Source: JBHGXV01 sp041920505 (lineage in GTDB: Bacteria > Bacillota > Bacilli > Brevibacillales > Brevibacillaceae). Taken from it: 41,545 nt of DNA. The stretch is from contig JBHGXV010000062.1 of the NCBI GenBank assembly GCA_041920505.1, forward strand, positions 1-41,545, in the 5' to 3' direction. Both the position numbers and the translations under genes were made by a program. This document shows, piece after piece, positions 8,337 through 17,227 of this stretch (its first letter is position 1; each line of letters starts with the position of its first letter). The notes under the pieces were generated by a model. It had not been told where the DNA came from and ran no database searches. It worked only from the letters and a program-made list of their open reading frames with translations.

Positions 8337-8364
8337 GACAGGCCGCCTCATCAAACGGCCTGTC
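8337..8364 (-). terminator. Stem-loop terminating the SLH-protein gene
   Basis: A perfect 9-bp inverted repeat GACAGGCCG (8337-8345) / CGGCCTGTC (8356-8364), just downstream of the SLH gene stop at 8373. On the minus strand it is followed by ATTTCTCTTGG, a weak U tract. Confidence 0.65.
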
Positions 8365-8372
8365 TGGGAGGT

Positions 8373-9611
8373 TTATTTATCCAGAACCCGGAAGGAGAAG
8401 TTGTCAAAATAGGTCGCCTTGTCCGGCAGGTGGTTGGTCGCGTCCTTGTGCAGGTAAAGTCCCAGCCCGGTGCCCTCGATCTTGTGATTCTGCTGGCCGA
8501 ACACAAAGGTGTCATTCAGGTAGATCGCGTAGCTGTCTTTGTTTACGACCAGTTTGAGCTTGTTGACAGCTTGCAGCTTGTAGGCGACTTTGGCCAATGT
8601 CGTCGTCTCGTTCTTCTTCACGTCGCTCATCTGGCTTACGGTGACATTGTTCTTGCCGATCGTCACCAGTTCCGCCCTGCCGTCCTTGCCGTTGAAGAAC
8701 AGGCCGCCCAAACCGTCCGTCCCTTTGGCGATCACATCTACCTGCACCTCGTAGTTGGTTGGTTTGGCCGACTCTTTCCACTTGAGCGGCAACAGGAAGT
8801 GCCGGATGTCATCGTCGTTGCCGATGGCTGTCACCTGTTTGTCCACGACCGCCCAGATGCCGCTCGCCTCGTCTTGTTTCCATTGACTCAACTGGCTGTC
8901 GGAAAACGAATCCGTCACGTTCAGAGAGAGATCCGGCTGGCTTTGCTTTGGTTCGTCGGGGAAGACGACCTTTGTCTCGTCAAGGCGGGCGCGCTCAAGG
9001 AGGGAGGCCGCTTCGGCGCGAGTGATCGGGCTTTGCGGGCGGAACGTATCGTCCTCGAATCCTTTGATCAACCCGGTCTGCACGGCAATCGCAATGTAGG
9101 GACGCAGAGCGGGGGAGATGCGCTCCCGGTCGTCAAACCGGGAGAGAACGGACAGATTGGCCTTGGTGCTCTGGTCCGCTCCCGCAAGCCGCACCAGTGC
9201 CACCGCGATGTCCTCGCGCACGGCGTACTCGTCAGGTTTGTAGGTGTAGACCGAGCCGGATTTGTAGCCGGTCAGGTACGGTTTGGCCAGTTCGACGTAG
9301 TAGAACGCCCAGTGGTTCCGATTCACGTCGGCAAAGGTTTGTCGCACTTGGTTTGCCGAGGTGATGTCAATGCCGGCGGCGGCAATCATGATTTTGGCAA
9401 ATTCGGCGCGGGTAATGCGGTTGTTGGGGCGGAATGTTCCGTCCTTGTACCCCTGAATGACGCCTTTCTCCGCCATGGCGGTGATCGCCTCGTACGCCCA
9501 GTGCGTGCGGGGCACATCGGAAAAGCGAACAGTCGCCCCCGCGGCCGGTATGGCCGCCAGGAACACGACAACGGCAAGCGTGAACGTCAACCACTTTTTC
9601 ATCACATTCAT
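8373..9611 (-). CDS. Secreted S-layer-homology protein with C-terminal lectin-like domain
   Basis: A 412-residue exported cell-surface protein. Residues 1-26 form a signal peptide (MKKWLTF then a hydrophobic core) with an AGA cleavage site. Three SLH repeats follow at about residues 29-72 (FSDVPRTHWAY, GTFRPNN, TRAEF), 88-135 (FADVNRNHWAF, a divergent copy with YTYKPDE and REDI) and 148-200 (DDTFRPQ, TRAEA). SLH domains anchor proteins to pyruvylated secondary cell-wall polymer. The last ~180 residues look like a beta-sandwich of the concanavalin/LamG type (GLGGLFFNGKDG, KLVVNKDSY, DNFSFRV); this is a pattern judgement. The chosen start (9611) has AGGGAG upstream; ATG 9602 is also possible. 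No obvious promoter was seen. Confidence 0.85.
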   Translation of the reverse strand: MNVMKKWLTFTLAVVVFLAAIPAAGATVRFSDVPRTHWAYEAITAMAEKGVIQGYKDGTFRPNNRITRAEFAKIMIAAAGIDITSANQVRQTFADVNRNHWAFYYVELAKPYLTGYKSGSVYTYKPDEYAVREDIAVALVRLAGADQSTKANLSVLSRFDDRERISPALRPYIAIAVQTGLIKGFEDDTFRPQSPITRAEAASLLERARLDETKVVFPDEPKQSQPDLSLNVTDSFSDSQLSQWKQDEASGIWAVVDKQVTAIGNDDDIRHFLLPLKWKESAKPTNYEVQVDVIAKGTDGLGGLFFNGKDGRAELVTIGKNNVTVSQMSDVKKNETTTLAKVAYKLQAVNKLKLVVNKDSYAIYLNDTFVFGQQNHKIEGTGLGLYLHKDATNHLPDKATYFDNFSFRVLDK

Positions 9612-9849
9612 GTCCCCTCTCCCTTCGTACTCGTATTCGTCGTTATGGACGGAGGAAAGAAAAGGAAAGTTGCAAGCGGGACAAGCCCTGAACAAAAAAT
9701 AAGCCATCGGTCGGGGGAGGAAGCGGTTCTCAAGGCACAGGCGTAGATCCATGGCAAGGGAACGGGCGCGAACAGACAGGATGCGGCGTTTTTGGCTGTC
9801 TTATCGCAGGGAAATCGTGTAAAATGGATGCGAAAAGGAGGAAGTGGGG

Positions 9850-10341
9850 ATGGCGAAGCTGTTTTTGCCGCGTAGCGGCAGCCCGTGGCGCGAGGGGCTG
9901 CGACTGCTGGCGGGCAATCTCTCGTATATCGCCGCAAGCATCTGTCTGGCTGCGGCCGTGTTTCTGGCGGGTACGTCACTGCCGGTTTCCCTGATCGCGG
10001 GGATGACGTTTTCCGCCTTGTTATTGATTGCGCTTGCGGTCAGCGGGGCGGGGTATGTGTATCTTTGGGCGCGTTTTTCCACGGAGTACGTGAGTCGCTT
10101 ACGGGAGAAAAAAGTCCGGAATCTGCTGATGGTCAACGGAATCGGCATTGTTCCCAATCTGGTGTTCCTTTTCTTGGTGCGCTATCTGTCCCAGATGGCC
10201 GATCCAAACGCTTGCGGAACGATCGTCTGGGTGCTGGCCTACCTGGTGTTTGGCTTGTCGGCTATTTGCATGCCGCTACTTGCCCTGCTCGCTTTCGCGC
10301 TTTCAGCGTTGCACGCGTATGGACAACCGCGCAGCCGGTGA
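9850..10341 (+). CDS. Unknown multi-pass membrane protein
   Basis: A 163-residue protein I do not recognise. It has about four hydrophobic segments, roughly residues 20-42, 50-70, 93-115 and 122-155, with a basic stretch between the second and third (RLREKKVRN), so a bitopic or four-helix inner membrane protein is likely. ATG 9850 is 7 bases after AAGGAGGA, which rules out the earlier GTG 9844 in the same frame. A weak TAAAAT element lies at 9820-9825. It is divergent from the SLH gene and lies about 130 bases before a gene with its own promoter. No conserved functional motif is visible. Confidence 0.7.
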   Translation: MAKLFLPRSGSPWREGLRLLAGNLSYIAASICLAAAVFLAGTSLPVSLIAGMTFSALLLIALAVSGAGYVYLWARFSTEYVSRLREKKVRNLLMVNGIGIVPNLVFLFLVRYLSQMADPNACGTIVWVLAYLVFGLSAICMPLLALLAFALSALHAYGQPRSR

Positions 10342-10387
10342 CGCAAACAGGAATTCTAACGATTGCGGCCAACGGCTCGATATTTTT

Positions 10388-10416
10388 TTGGATTGTTTTC
10401 GGAATATATGTACAAT
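10388..10416 (+). promoter_or_regulatory. Probable sigma-A promoter of the regulator-exonuclease operon
   Basis: TTGGAT (10388-10393), a 17-base spacer and TACAAT (10411-10416), in an AT-rich stretch about 58 bases before the ATG at 10475. Confidence 0.6.
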
Positions 10417-10474
10417 TGTGTCTCTTTTCCTGCTACGATAGGGGAAAAAGCAGATATCGAACGGGGGTGAACCA

Positions 10475-12391
10475 ATGGTACAGGCGGAACCGAAGGCATT
10501 TTTGCAGGGGCATGCCCTATTTCAACTGTTGACGGAAGCGCAACGAGAAAGGCTCCTTGCCGAGTGTGACGTGCGCGAGGTCGCGGCCGGTCACGCGATC
10601 ATTCAGGACGGGCAGACGGAGTACGATTTGTACGTATTAATGGAAGGCATGGCGAAAAACACGTTTCAAAGCGATGACGGAGAGGAGATCACCGTCCTGT
10701 TTTACCACCCCGGCGAATTGATCGGACTGGTCTCAGCGATCGCGCACAAGGAGACCGCTTTTACCGTACAAGCGGCGGCTCACTGTCGGCTGTTGCGCAT
10801 TCCTCACGCCACGCTCAATGCGCTTTTGCGGGAAAACCTCGATTTTTCCGAACAGATTATGCGGCTGATCAGCCAGCGGTTTCATGCCCTCTACCGGGAA
10901 ATCAGGGAAGAGCATTCGTATCACGCCACCGGTCTGGACACGTATCCCTACCGCAAAAAGATCGGCGAGATCATGACGGCCCCGGTGCTGACGGCCACTC
11001 CAGACGATTCGCTGATTCAACTGGCCAAGACGATGTACGAGGCGCGGGTCTCGTCCCTGGTCATCGTCGACGGGCGGGGAGAGCCGTGCGGAATCGTCAC
11101 ACGGGAGGACATCATCCACGTGGTGGCCACGTGTCCCGAGTTTTTGCAACTGATCACGGCGGAGGATGTGATGAGCGAGACCCTGATCACCTTGCCGCCG
11201 GAAGCGTTTTTCTACGAGGCGTTGTTGCTGATGGCCAAGCATCAGATTGAGCACATCCCGGTGGTGAGCGGCGGACGGCTGGAGGGGATGGTGACGATGC
11301 GCAACCTGACTGTGGCGCGCGGCAACGCCGTCTTAAGCGTCGTGGACTCGCTGGAAGCGCAAACCAGCGTCGCCGGGCTGGCTGAGGCCAAGAAAGAGAT
11401 TTGGCGGATTCTCGAATCCATGCTGAAGGATCAGGCCACCGCCCATGAGATGTGCAGTTTAATCACAGAATTGAACGACCGGCTGGTGCGCAAAGTGATT
11501 GCGCTCGCCGAACGGGAGCTGGAAGCAGAAGGGCACGGCAGACCGCCGGTAGAATACTGCTGGCTGGCGATGGGCAGCGAAGGCAGGCGGGAACAGACGC
11601 TGGGAACGGACCAGGACAACGCGATCATCTACAGCGATGTGCCCGAAAGCGAGCGGGCGGCGGTGGACGGCTACTTCTCGCTGTTGGCCGAAAAGGTTGT
11701 CGCCGGACTGGAGCAGTGCGGATTTCCCCGTTGCCCCGGCAATGTGATGGCCACCAACCCGCGCTGGCGCAACAGCGTGAGCGGCTGGAAACAGGCGATC
11801 CAGCAGTGGCTGGAGAAAATGGAAGGGGATGAATTGCGCAGTTTTACGATTTTTCTCGATTTCCGTCCGGTTTGCGGCCAGACGGAGCTGGCGGAGGAAG
11901 TGCGCCGGTATCTCCTCGGGCTGTGCCGACAGGATCAGTTCCTGCTGTTCCGCCTGACCGAGGACGACGCCGAACACAGCGTGCCGCTCGGTTTGTTCGG
12001 CCGGATCATCACCGAGCGGGACCGGGAGCATCATGATGACATCAATCTCAAGCACGGAGGGGTCATGCACATCGTCAACGCGATGCGGATTCTCGCCCTG
12101 CGGGAGGGCATAGGCGCCGTCTCCACCCTGGAACGGTTGAAGGCGCTGGAAGAAAAAGCGCTGTTTGCGCCAAGTGAAGCGGCCGAGATTCGCGACGCGT
12201 TCCAAACCTTGATGAGGTTTCGCATCAGGGAACATCTCAAACAGGTGAAAGCGGGACAGGCGGCCAGCAATTTCCTCTCGGTCAAGTCGCTCGACAGGCA
12301 TGAGTACCTGCAATTGAAACAGGCGCTGTCGACGGCGAAGTGGCTGCAGCAGGTGATTGCCCGCCGGTTTCCGGTAGGAGGTCGGTTATGA
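10475..12391 (+). CDS. cNMP-binding/CBS/DUF294 nucleotidyltransferase regulator
   Basis: A 638-residue multidomain signalling protein. Residues ~10-130 resemble a cyclic-nucleotide-binding domain. Residues ~160-215 and 225-285 are a CBS pair (IGEIMTAP, then AEDVMSET). From ~340 follows a DUF294-type nucleotidyltransferase domain with GSEGRREQ (Gly367-Ser368) and TDQDNA (Asp379, Asp381), the GS...D-x-D pattern of the polymerase-beta superfamily related to the GlnD/GlnE transferase domains. The C-terminal ~120 residues match the associated DUF294 C-terminal helical domain. The catalytic triad looks intact, so it may transfer nucleotides to a protein in response to ligand binding, but the target is unknown. 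Its stop overlaps the next start as ATGA, implying coupled translation with the exonuclease. Confidence 0.85.
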   Translation: MVQAEPKAFLQGHALFQLLTEAQRERLLAECDVREVAAGHAIIQDGQTEYDLYVLMEGMAKNTFQSDDGEEITVLFYHPGELIGLVSAIAHKETAFTVQAAAHCRLLRIPHATLNALLRENLDFSEQIMRLISQRFHALYREIREEHSYHATGLDTYPYRKKIGEIMTAPVLTATPDDSLIQLAKTMYEARVSSLVIVDGRGEPCGIVTREDIIHVVATCPEFLQLITAEDVMSETLITLPPEAFFYEALLLMAKHQIEHIPVVSGGRLEGMVTMRNLTVARGNAVLSVVDSLEAQTSVAGLAEAKKEIWRILESMLKDQATAHEMCSLITELNDRLVRKVIALAERELEAEGHGRPPVEYCWLAMGSEGRREQTLGTDQDNAIIYSDVPESERAAVDGYFSLLAEKVVAGLEQCGFPRCPGNVMATNPRWRNSVSGWKQAIQQWLEKMEGDELRSFTIFLDFRPVCGQTELAEEVRRYLLGLCRQDQFLLFRLTEDDAEHSVPLGLFGRIITERDREHHDDINLKHGGVMHIVNAMRILALREGIGAVSTLERLKALEEKALFAPSEAAEIRDAFQTLMRFRIREHLKQVKAGQAASNFLSVKSLDRHEYLQLKQALSTAKWLQQVIARRFPVGGRL

Positions 12392-13122
12392 TCGGAGAGT
12401 TGAACAAATGGTTGGGCCGTTTCTTCGGCGGGAAACAGCCGGTCGCGCACGATCCCGGGTTGATCGCCGAGGTCGCGCGATTGGCGGCGGCCGGAAGGAT
12501 GGACAGACGGGAGTGGTCCCGGCCGCTGCGGGAGTTGACCTATGTCGTGTTTGACACGGAGACGACCGGATTTCATCCTTACGCCGGAGACGAATTGCTG
12601 TCCATCGGTGCGGTGTCGATCCGCGCGGGGGTGCCGGACGAAACAAACGTGTTTCACCAGTGGATCCGTCCCTTAAAACCGATCCCGGAAACGGTGGTTC
12701 ACTTGACAGGGGTGACGGAAGATGACTTGCGCGACGCGCCGGACGCTTTGGAGGCGATTCGCCGGTTTTTGCAGTTCGCGCAACAGCATGTGCTGGTGGC
12801 GCACAACGCCGAGTTTGACCTGCATTTTCTCAATCGGCCGATTCGGCAATTCTGCAAACAGACGCTTGCGCATACCACCATCGATACCCTTGCGCTCGCC
12901 AATCACCTGCATCCGCTTAAGCAGCCGCACTCTCTCGACGATTTGCTCGTCCACTACGGCGTGCCCGTCTACGGCCGCCATCATGCGCTGAGCGACGCGC
13001 GGATGACCGCCCAGTTGTTTGTGCGGATGCTGGATCACCTGGAAGAGTGCGGGATCAAGACGATGACCGGCCTGCACCACTTCCTGAAAATGTCGCGGGC
13101 CGTCCGGCAGTATTCGCTGTAA
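12388..13122 (+). CDS. DEDDh 3'-5' exonuclease, DnaQ/PolC epsilon-like
   Basis: A 244-residue exonuclease of the DnaQ-like DEDDh family. Motif I is FDTETTG (Asp56, Glu58), motif II HNAEFD (Asp144) and motif III HHALSDA (His198, Asp203), so all metal- and water-coordinating residues are present. The ~45-residue N-terminal extension has no recognised domain. It acts on nucleic acid 3' ends in the cytoplasm; the exact substrate is unknown. ATG 12388 overlaps the stop of the upstream regulator by 4 bases and has GGTAGGAGG upstream, so the two are co-translated. An earlier in-frame start at 12340 would overlap more and lacks a binding site. Confidence 0.88.
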   Translation: MIGELNKWLGRFFGGKQPVAHDPGLIAEVARLAAAGRMDRREWSRPLRELTYVVFDTETTGFHPYAGDELLSIGAVSIRAGVPDETNVFHQWIRPLKPIPETVVHLTGVTEDDLRDAPDALEAIRRFLQFAQQHVLVAHNAEFDLHFLNRPIRQFCKQTLAHTTIDTLALANHLHPLKQPHSLDDLLVHYGVPVYGRHHALSDARMTAQLFVRMLDHLEECGIKTMTGLHHFLKMSRAVRQYSL

Positions 13123-13166
13123 GGATCGCCGGGCGTTGCCTTTTTTGTCGGTTCGGTTTTTGTCGC

Positions 13167-13391
13167 CTACTTGAGCCAGTTGCCGAGCGGTGAAAACAGG
13201 GCGTCGATCATCTGCGATGGGCCTGGGAGATTGGGGTTGTATACCAAAAGCATCGACAGCATCCAGGCGAGAGCCATGAGAAACACATAGGCGAACCGTA
13301 TTCTTTTTACACTTTTTCGCAGTGATGCCCGTTGTGACAGCACGATCAACAGCAGAATGGCAGTGATCACAAGAGCGGTTCCCCATTTCAT
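13167..13391 (-). CDS. Small two-helix membrane protein, probable D subunit of germinant receptor operon
   Basis: A 74-residue protein with two hydrophobic segments (about residues 5-19 and 33-50) separated by a basic loop (RASLRKSVKRIR). It is the last gene of the gerA-type operon: it starts 6 bases after the gerC stop, and its ribosome binding site AAGGAG lies at the end of gerC. Small two-helix proteins encoded with germinant receptor genes (the D genes) are known in several Bacillus species and modulate receptor function. Assignment here rests on position, size and topology, not on sequence recognition. It is convergent with the exonuclease gene. Confidence 0.75.
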   Translation of the reverse strand: MKWGTALVITAILLLIVLSQRASLRKSVKRIRFAYVFLMALAWMLSMLLVYNPNLPGPSQMIDALFSPLGNWLK

Positions 13392-13397
13392 CGTCTT

Positions 13398-14576
13398 CTA
13401 CTCCTTACTCGGAATGCCGGAAGGCTGGGTAACCAAACCCGTCCGAAGCAGTTGACTTTTGACGCGGATGTTTGTGTGTATGCGGGCAAACATCTCGGGC
13501 CAGCGGTCCTTCACCTGGTTCCATTGCGTGGGATACTGCTGGTGGAACCGTTCCGCGAATTGGATGACATCCGTCTGCTTTGCCTGCAAGTAGGCGATGG
13601 TGGTTCGGAGATGCTTCTCCAACTGCTGGCTCAGTTGCTGCTCCAATCGACTGAGTACAGCCGGTTCCATCGCGTTTTCCTGGCCGGTGTATTGGGCGAG
13701 CTCGCCTTTTGCCTCCACAGTGATGTTCATGGTCCAGTTGTCGCCGGTTATATTCGGTGTCAGATCGGTATGGCCGTGCAGGATTCGGACGGTCAAAGAT
13801 CTATCCGTCCCTTTCGGCTTCAGCGTGACGTTTTCCAGATCGATCTGATTGAGCAACCACAACAGCCCCTTCGATACGTTGTTGTTCAGACTGCCAACCA
13901 TTTTGTCTCGTTTGAACACAGCCGTTCCACAGATGTAGGCAATCGTCTGGTACTTGGTCAATGGGGGACGGGGCGGAAGTTCTTCTATCAGCGGCAGTAC
14001 GCAATCGCCCGATTCGTCGCTCAACATCCCCATCAGGTCCTTCAAGGTCACGACCAATCCCGTGTGAAGATTTGACAATTCCCGCAACACTTCTCCGGAG
14101 TGACGTTCGATCGGGGGGAGCAATTGAAGCAGGTCTTGCGCCTGCCCCTTGCTGACATAGATATACATGCGTTGTCGCGGCATAGGATCGCGGGCGAGGA
14201 AATCGATCTGCTCACGGATACCGTCCTTGGCGAGCGCTTCGCCGATCAAAAGGACGCTGTTGTGCCCCCAGAAGATTTTGCGCGGCAGCACCTCTTGTAC
14301 TTTGGACATGGCCTCGGCGATGGTTCTCCCTTCACCACTGCGGACGATGGTCGGAGGTAGTTGTTGACCGCCGCCGCTTCCGCCTTGCTGGGTGGTGCCC
14401 AGTACCTTTGGAATAAAGATCTGCAGGTGCAACTGGATGGTGTGTTCGGTTTTCTTGTCGATTGCGGCTGCTGTGACCAAGGCCAGGTCATTAATCTCCA
14501 CGCGATTCCAGCAACCGGCAAAAAGAATCGAGCACACCATGAGGAGCTGTGTCAATAGCAGGCAAGAAGGTTTCAT
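13398..14576 (-). CDS. gerC: Germinant receptor lipoprotein, GerC/GerAC family
   Basis: The lipoprotein subunit of a nutrient germinant receptor in the spore inner membrane. Residues 1-22 form a lipoprotein signal ending in the lipobox LFAGC (Cys22), followed by WNRVEINDLALV, the hallmark start of GerAC-type proteins. At 392 residues it has the family length. The start at 14576 overlaps the gerB stop as ATGA and is preceded by GAGAGGGG. An open extension upstream in this frame (to 14855) runs inside gerB and is not credible. The order gerA-gerB-gerC on the minus strand is the classic operon. Confidence 0.92.
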   Translation of the reverse strand: MKPSCLLLTQLLMVCSILFAGCWNRVEINDLALVTAAAIDKKTEHTIQLHLQIFIPKVLGTTQQGGSGGGQQLPPTIVRSGEGRTIAEAMSKVQEVLPRKIFWGHNSVLLIGEALAKDGIREQIDFLARDPMPRQRMYIYVSKGQAQDLLQLLPPIERHSGEVLRELSNLHTGLVVTLKDLMGMLSDESGDCVLPLIEELPPRPPLTKYQTIAYICGTAVFKRDKMVGSLNNNVSKGLLWLLNQIDLENVTLKPKGTDRSLTVRILHGHTDLTPNITGDNWTMNITVEAKGELAQYTGQENAMEPAVLSRLEQQLSQQLEKHLRTTIAYLQAKQTDVIQFAERFHQQYPTQWNQVKDRWPEMFARIHTNIRVKSQLLRTGLVTQPSGIPSKE

Positions 14577-15670
14577 CCCGTTTCCCCTCTCTGCCATCTG
14601 TGGCGCAACCGGTCGACAATCAACAGCAAAAACGGGATGACGGTCTGCATGAGTGTCAGATAAAACGGCACGGTGGCGCTTAACAAATGGCTCAGTTCCG
14701 GTAGATTGCGGGCGGACCAGACAGCGACAATCGTCATCCAAATACCCGTAGGCAACACCAGCGGGCGGCTGTCGGACAGCTTCAGCCACTGGGCAAGCCC
14801 TTGTACAAGGACAAAATAAAAGACGGTTACCTTGACAAAGGTGCCCACCACCCAAAGTGACATCACAATCGCCTCCAGATGTTCAAAGAACTGGGCGATG
14901 CTGATGTAGCGCGTGGCATTCATCAAAGGAAAGGTGAGCGAGTGTGTCACTTCGTCAAACAACAACAGGGACACCAGGTTGCTTGCCATCAAGGTGAGAA
15001 CGATCAGCACCACGGTGACCATGCTTAACCTGGCTCCGTTTTCCCGGTCACTGACAAATGGCAACAGGAAGGAAATCAGGGCAAATTCGCTCAACCAGCC
15101 CTGCGGCGCAACAGCCCCCTTGATCGAGGGCAACATCCCGTGTTCCATCACGGGCAGGATGTTTCGCGGTTCGAGGTCGGGGATCAACATCAACATCACG
15201 ATCAACAGAGCGAGGGCGAACAGCGGAACAAGCACCAGAGCCGAGCGGGCGATCACTTCAATGCAGCCGTGTACAGCCGTCGCGCTGATCACTACCATGC
15301 CGACGATCACAACGATGATCGGTGTGCGCGTCAGGTAGACACCGACGACAAACTCGGCGTATTCACGCAGGATAATGCCGATGATGTAGAGGTAAAACTG
15401 CACATAGAACAGTCCGAGGATGCGGCCGACCCATTTTCCCAGGATTGCCTGACTGTACTGGATCAAAGACAGACCGGGGTAGCTGTTGTTTAGCCTGCAT
15501 ATGATATAAACCGTCGCAAAGCCGACAAGTGAAGCCCAGATCGGCGACATCCACAAGTCCCGGTCGGCCTGCTTGCCGCAAATCGCTGGCACCAGCAGGA
15601 CGGCAGTGGCCAGAATGGTGGGGTACATAATGACGCACATTTGGAATGTGCTAATTCTTTCTCTCTCCAC
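14573..15670 (-). CDS. gerB: Germinant receptor permease-like subunit, GerB/GerAB family
   Basis: A 365-residue integral membrane protein with about ten helices, of the spore germination GerB family (APC superfamily). In characterised receptors the B subunit binds the nutrient germinant. The N-terminus (ISTFQMCVIMYPTILAT) and the ADRDLWMSPIWAS segment fit the family. The start is GTG 15670 with a GAGGG ribosome binding site. It follows gerA by 15 bases and overlaps gerC by 4 bases. The germinant recognised cannot be predicted from sequence alone. Confidence 0.92.
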   Translation of the reverse strand: MERERISTFQMCVIMYPTILATAVLLVPAICGKQADRDLWMSPIWASLVGFATVYIICRLNNSYPGLSLIQYSQAILGKWVGRILGLFYVQFYLYIIGIILREYAEFVVGVYLTRTPIIVVIVGMVVISATAVHGCIEVIARSALVLVPLFALALLIVMLMLIPDLEPRNILPVMEHGMLPSIKGAVAPQGWLSEFALISFLLPFVSDRENGARLSMVTVVLIVLTLMASNLVSLLLFDEVTHSLTFPLMNATRYISIAQFFEHLEAIVMSLWVVGTFVKVTVFYFVLVQGLAQWLKLSDSRPLVLPTGIWMTIVAVWSARNLPELSHLLSATVPFYLTLMQTVIPFLLLIVDRLRHRWQRGETG

Positions 15671-15685
15671 GAAAATCCCTCTTTC

Positions 15686-17227
15686 CTATTGGCGTGCATG
15701 GTTTTCCGGCCCTGGTTTCTGACCGATCGACTGCCGGTATCTGTTGTAATCTCCGGTCATATGCGGACGTTTGTCCAACGTCCACAAGGGAGCACGCATG
15801 AACATGTCTTTGAGAGTGTACGGTTTTTTTGGCAAGGACATCGTCAAGTAGGGGACGCCGAACGAGCGCAGCGTGCTGAGGTGGACGATAATGGCGATCA
15901 CCCCGAACATGATGCCCAGAAGGCCCAATGAACCAGCGAGAAGCATCATCGGGAAGCGCAAGAGTCGCATGGAGATGGCCACCGTGTAATGAGGTACGGC
16001 AAAGGAAGAGATTCCGGTAAACGCGACGACGATCACCATCGGCGCGGACACGAGCCCGGCGGTCACCGCCGCCTGGCCAATCACCAGAGCCCCGACGATA
16101 CTGACAGCCGCCCCGATCTGCTTGGGCAGCCGGATGCCCGCTTCCCGCAGCGCTTCAAACGTCACTTCCATCATGAGGGATTCCACCAGCGTCGGGAACG
16201 GAATGCCTTCGCGGGCAGAGGCGATGCTTAGCAATAGCGGGGTGGGGACCATCTCCTGGTGGAAGGTGGTGACGGCGACATAGACCGACGGCAATATAAG
16301 AGAGATTATAAACAACAGATACCTTAGCCAGCGGATTACCGTACTGATGATGAAACGTTGATAATAATCCTCCGCCGACTGCAACATCGAATGGAGGGTG
16401 GTCGGTGCGATCAACACCAGCGGCGTGTTGTTGGTAAGGATGGCGACGCGTCCTTCCAGCAGGGCGGCGACGGTGGTGTCGGGCCGCTCGGTGCTGAGAA
16501 TCAGCGGGAAGGGAGAATACGGATCGTCTTCAATTAACTCCTCGATGTACTCGCTCTCCAGCACCCCGTCGATGTCGATTCGGCTGATGCGATTTCGCGC
16601 CTCCTGCACCAGCGTTTCGTCAGCTAGCGTTTCCACACAGGCAAGGATTACCTGAGTTCTGGTATAGCGACCAACGGTAAGAGACTCCATTTTCAACAGA
16701 GGGGTTCGCAGCCGCCTTCGAAGCATCGAGGTATTGACCTGCAACGATTCCGTAAATCCCTCGCGCGGGCCTTTGATCACACTTTCGGCCGTAGGCTCTT
16801 CCACTGCTCGTGTTTTCGTATGCCTGAGGGATAGGGAGACAGCAGAAGGCTCCTGTTGAACAAACAGGATCACGTCCCCTTCACAGAGACTGTTGATACA
16901 TTCTTCAACCGATGTGTTCTCCTCTACGTGGGCCACCGTGACCTTCGTTTCCAGCAGAGTCTTCAGATCGGCCCACTCGTCGTCGGCGGCAAACATCAAC
17001 GGTTTGAGCACGTGAATGTCGATCGCCTTGTCATCGGAAAGTCCGGAGATATAGATGAGTTCAGCATTGCGGCGCCCGGAGATGGTAAAGCGGCGGAAGA
17101 CGACATCAGAGCACTTGTCGTAGAGCGAGCGGAAGGTTTGCACATTCTCTTCCATGTCTGCGCTCAGCGGCGTATGACTGTGCTCAACGTCCAATGGTCG
17201 GCGCAACTTTCTCCCTCTTCGCTTCAT
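15686..17227 (-). CDS. gerA: Germinant receptor subunit, GerA/GerAA family
   Basis: The A subunit of the spore nutrient receptor, 513 residues. The N-terminal ~290 residues are a soluble domain (GDVILFVQQ, a GREGFTESL-like PREGFTESL, RTPLLKMESLTVGRYTRT and RIDIDGVLES motifs typical of GerAA proteins). The C-terminal part contains four to five membrane helices (LPSVYVA, ASAREGIPFPTLVE, SIVGALVIGQAAV, FRFPMMLLAGSLG-like segments). The start is ATG 17227, with GAGGTG upstream. A weak sigma-G-like pair lies upstream on the minus strand: CATATGA (plus 17278-17284) and GAATA (plus 17305-17309), with a spacer of 20 rather than 17-18, so a forespore promoter is only suggested. Confidence 0.93.
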   Translation of the reverse strand: MKRRGRKLRRPLDVEHSHTPLSADMEENVQTFRSLYDKCSDVVFRRFTISGRRNAELIYISGLSDDKAIDIHVLKPLMFAADDEWADLKTLLETKVTVAHVEENTSVEECINSLCEGDVILFVQQEPSAVSLSLRHTKTRAVEEPTAESVIKGPREGFTESLQVNTSMLRRRLRTPLLKMESLTVGRYTRTQVILACVETLADETLVQEARNRISRIDIDGVLESEYIEELIEDDPYSPFPLILSTERPDTTVAALLEGRVAILTNNTPLVLIAPTTLHSMLQSAEDYYQRFIISTVIRWLRYLLFIISLILPSVYVAVTTFHQEMVPTPLLLSIASAREGIPFPTLVESLMMEVTFEALREAGIRLPKQIGAAVSIVGALVIGQAAVTAGLVSAPMVIVVAFTGISSFAVPHYTVAISMRLLRFPMMLLAGSLGLLGIMFGVIAIIVHLSTLRSFGVPYLTMSLPKKPYTLKDMFMRAPLWTLDKRPHMTGDYNRYRQSIGQKPGPENHARQ

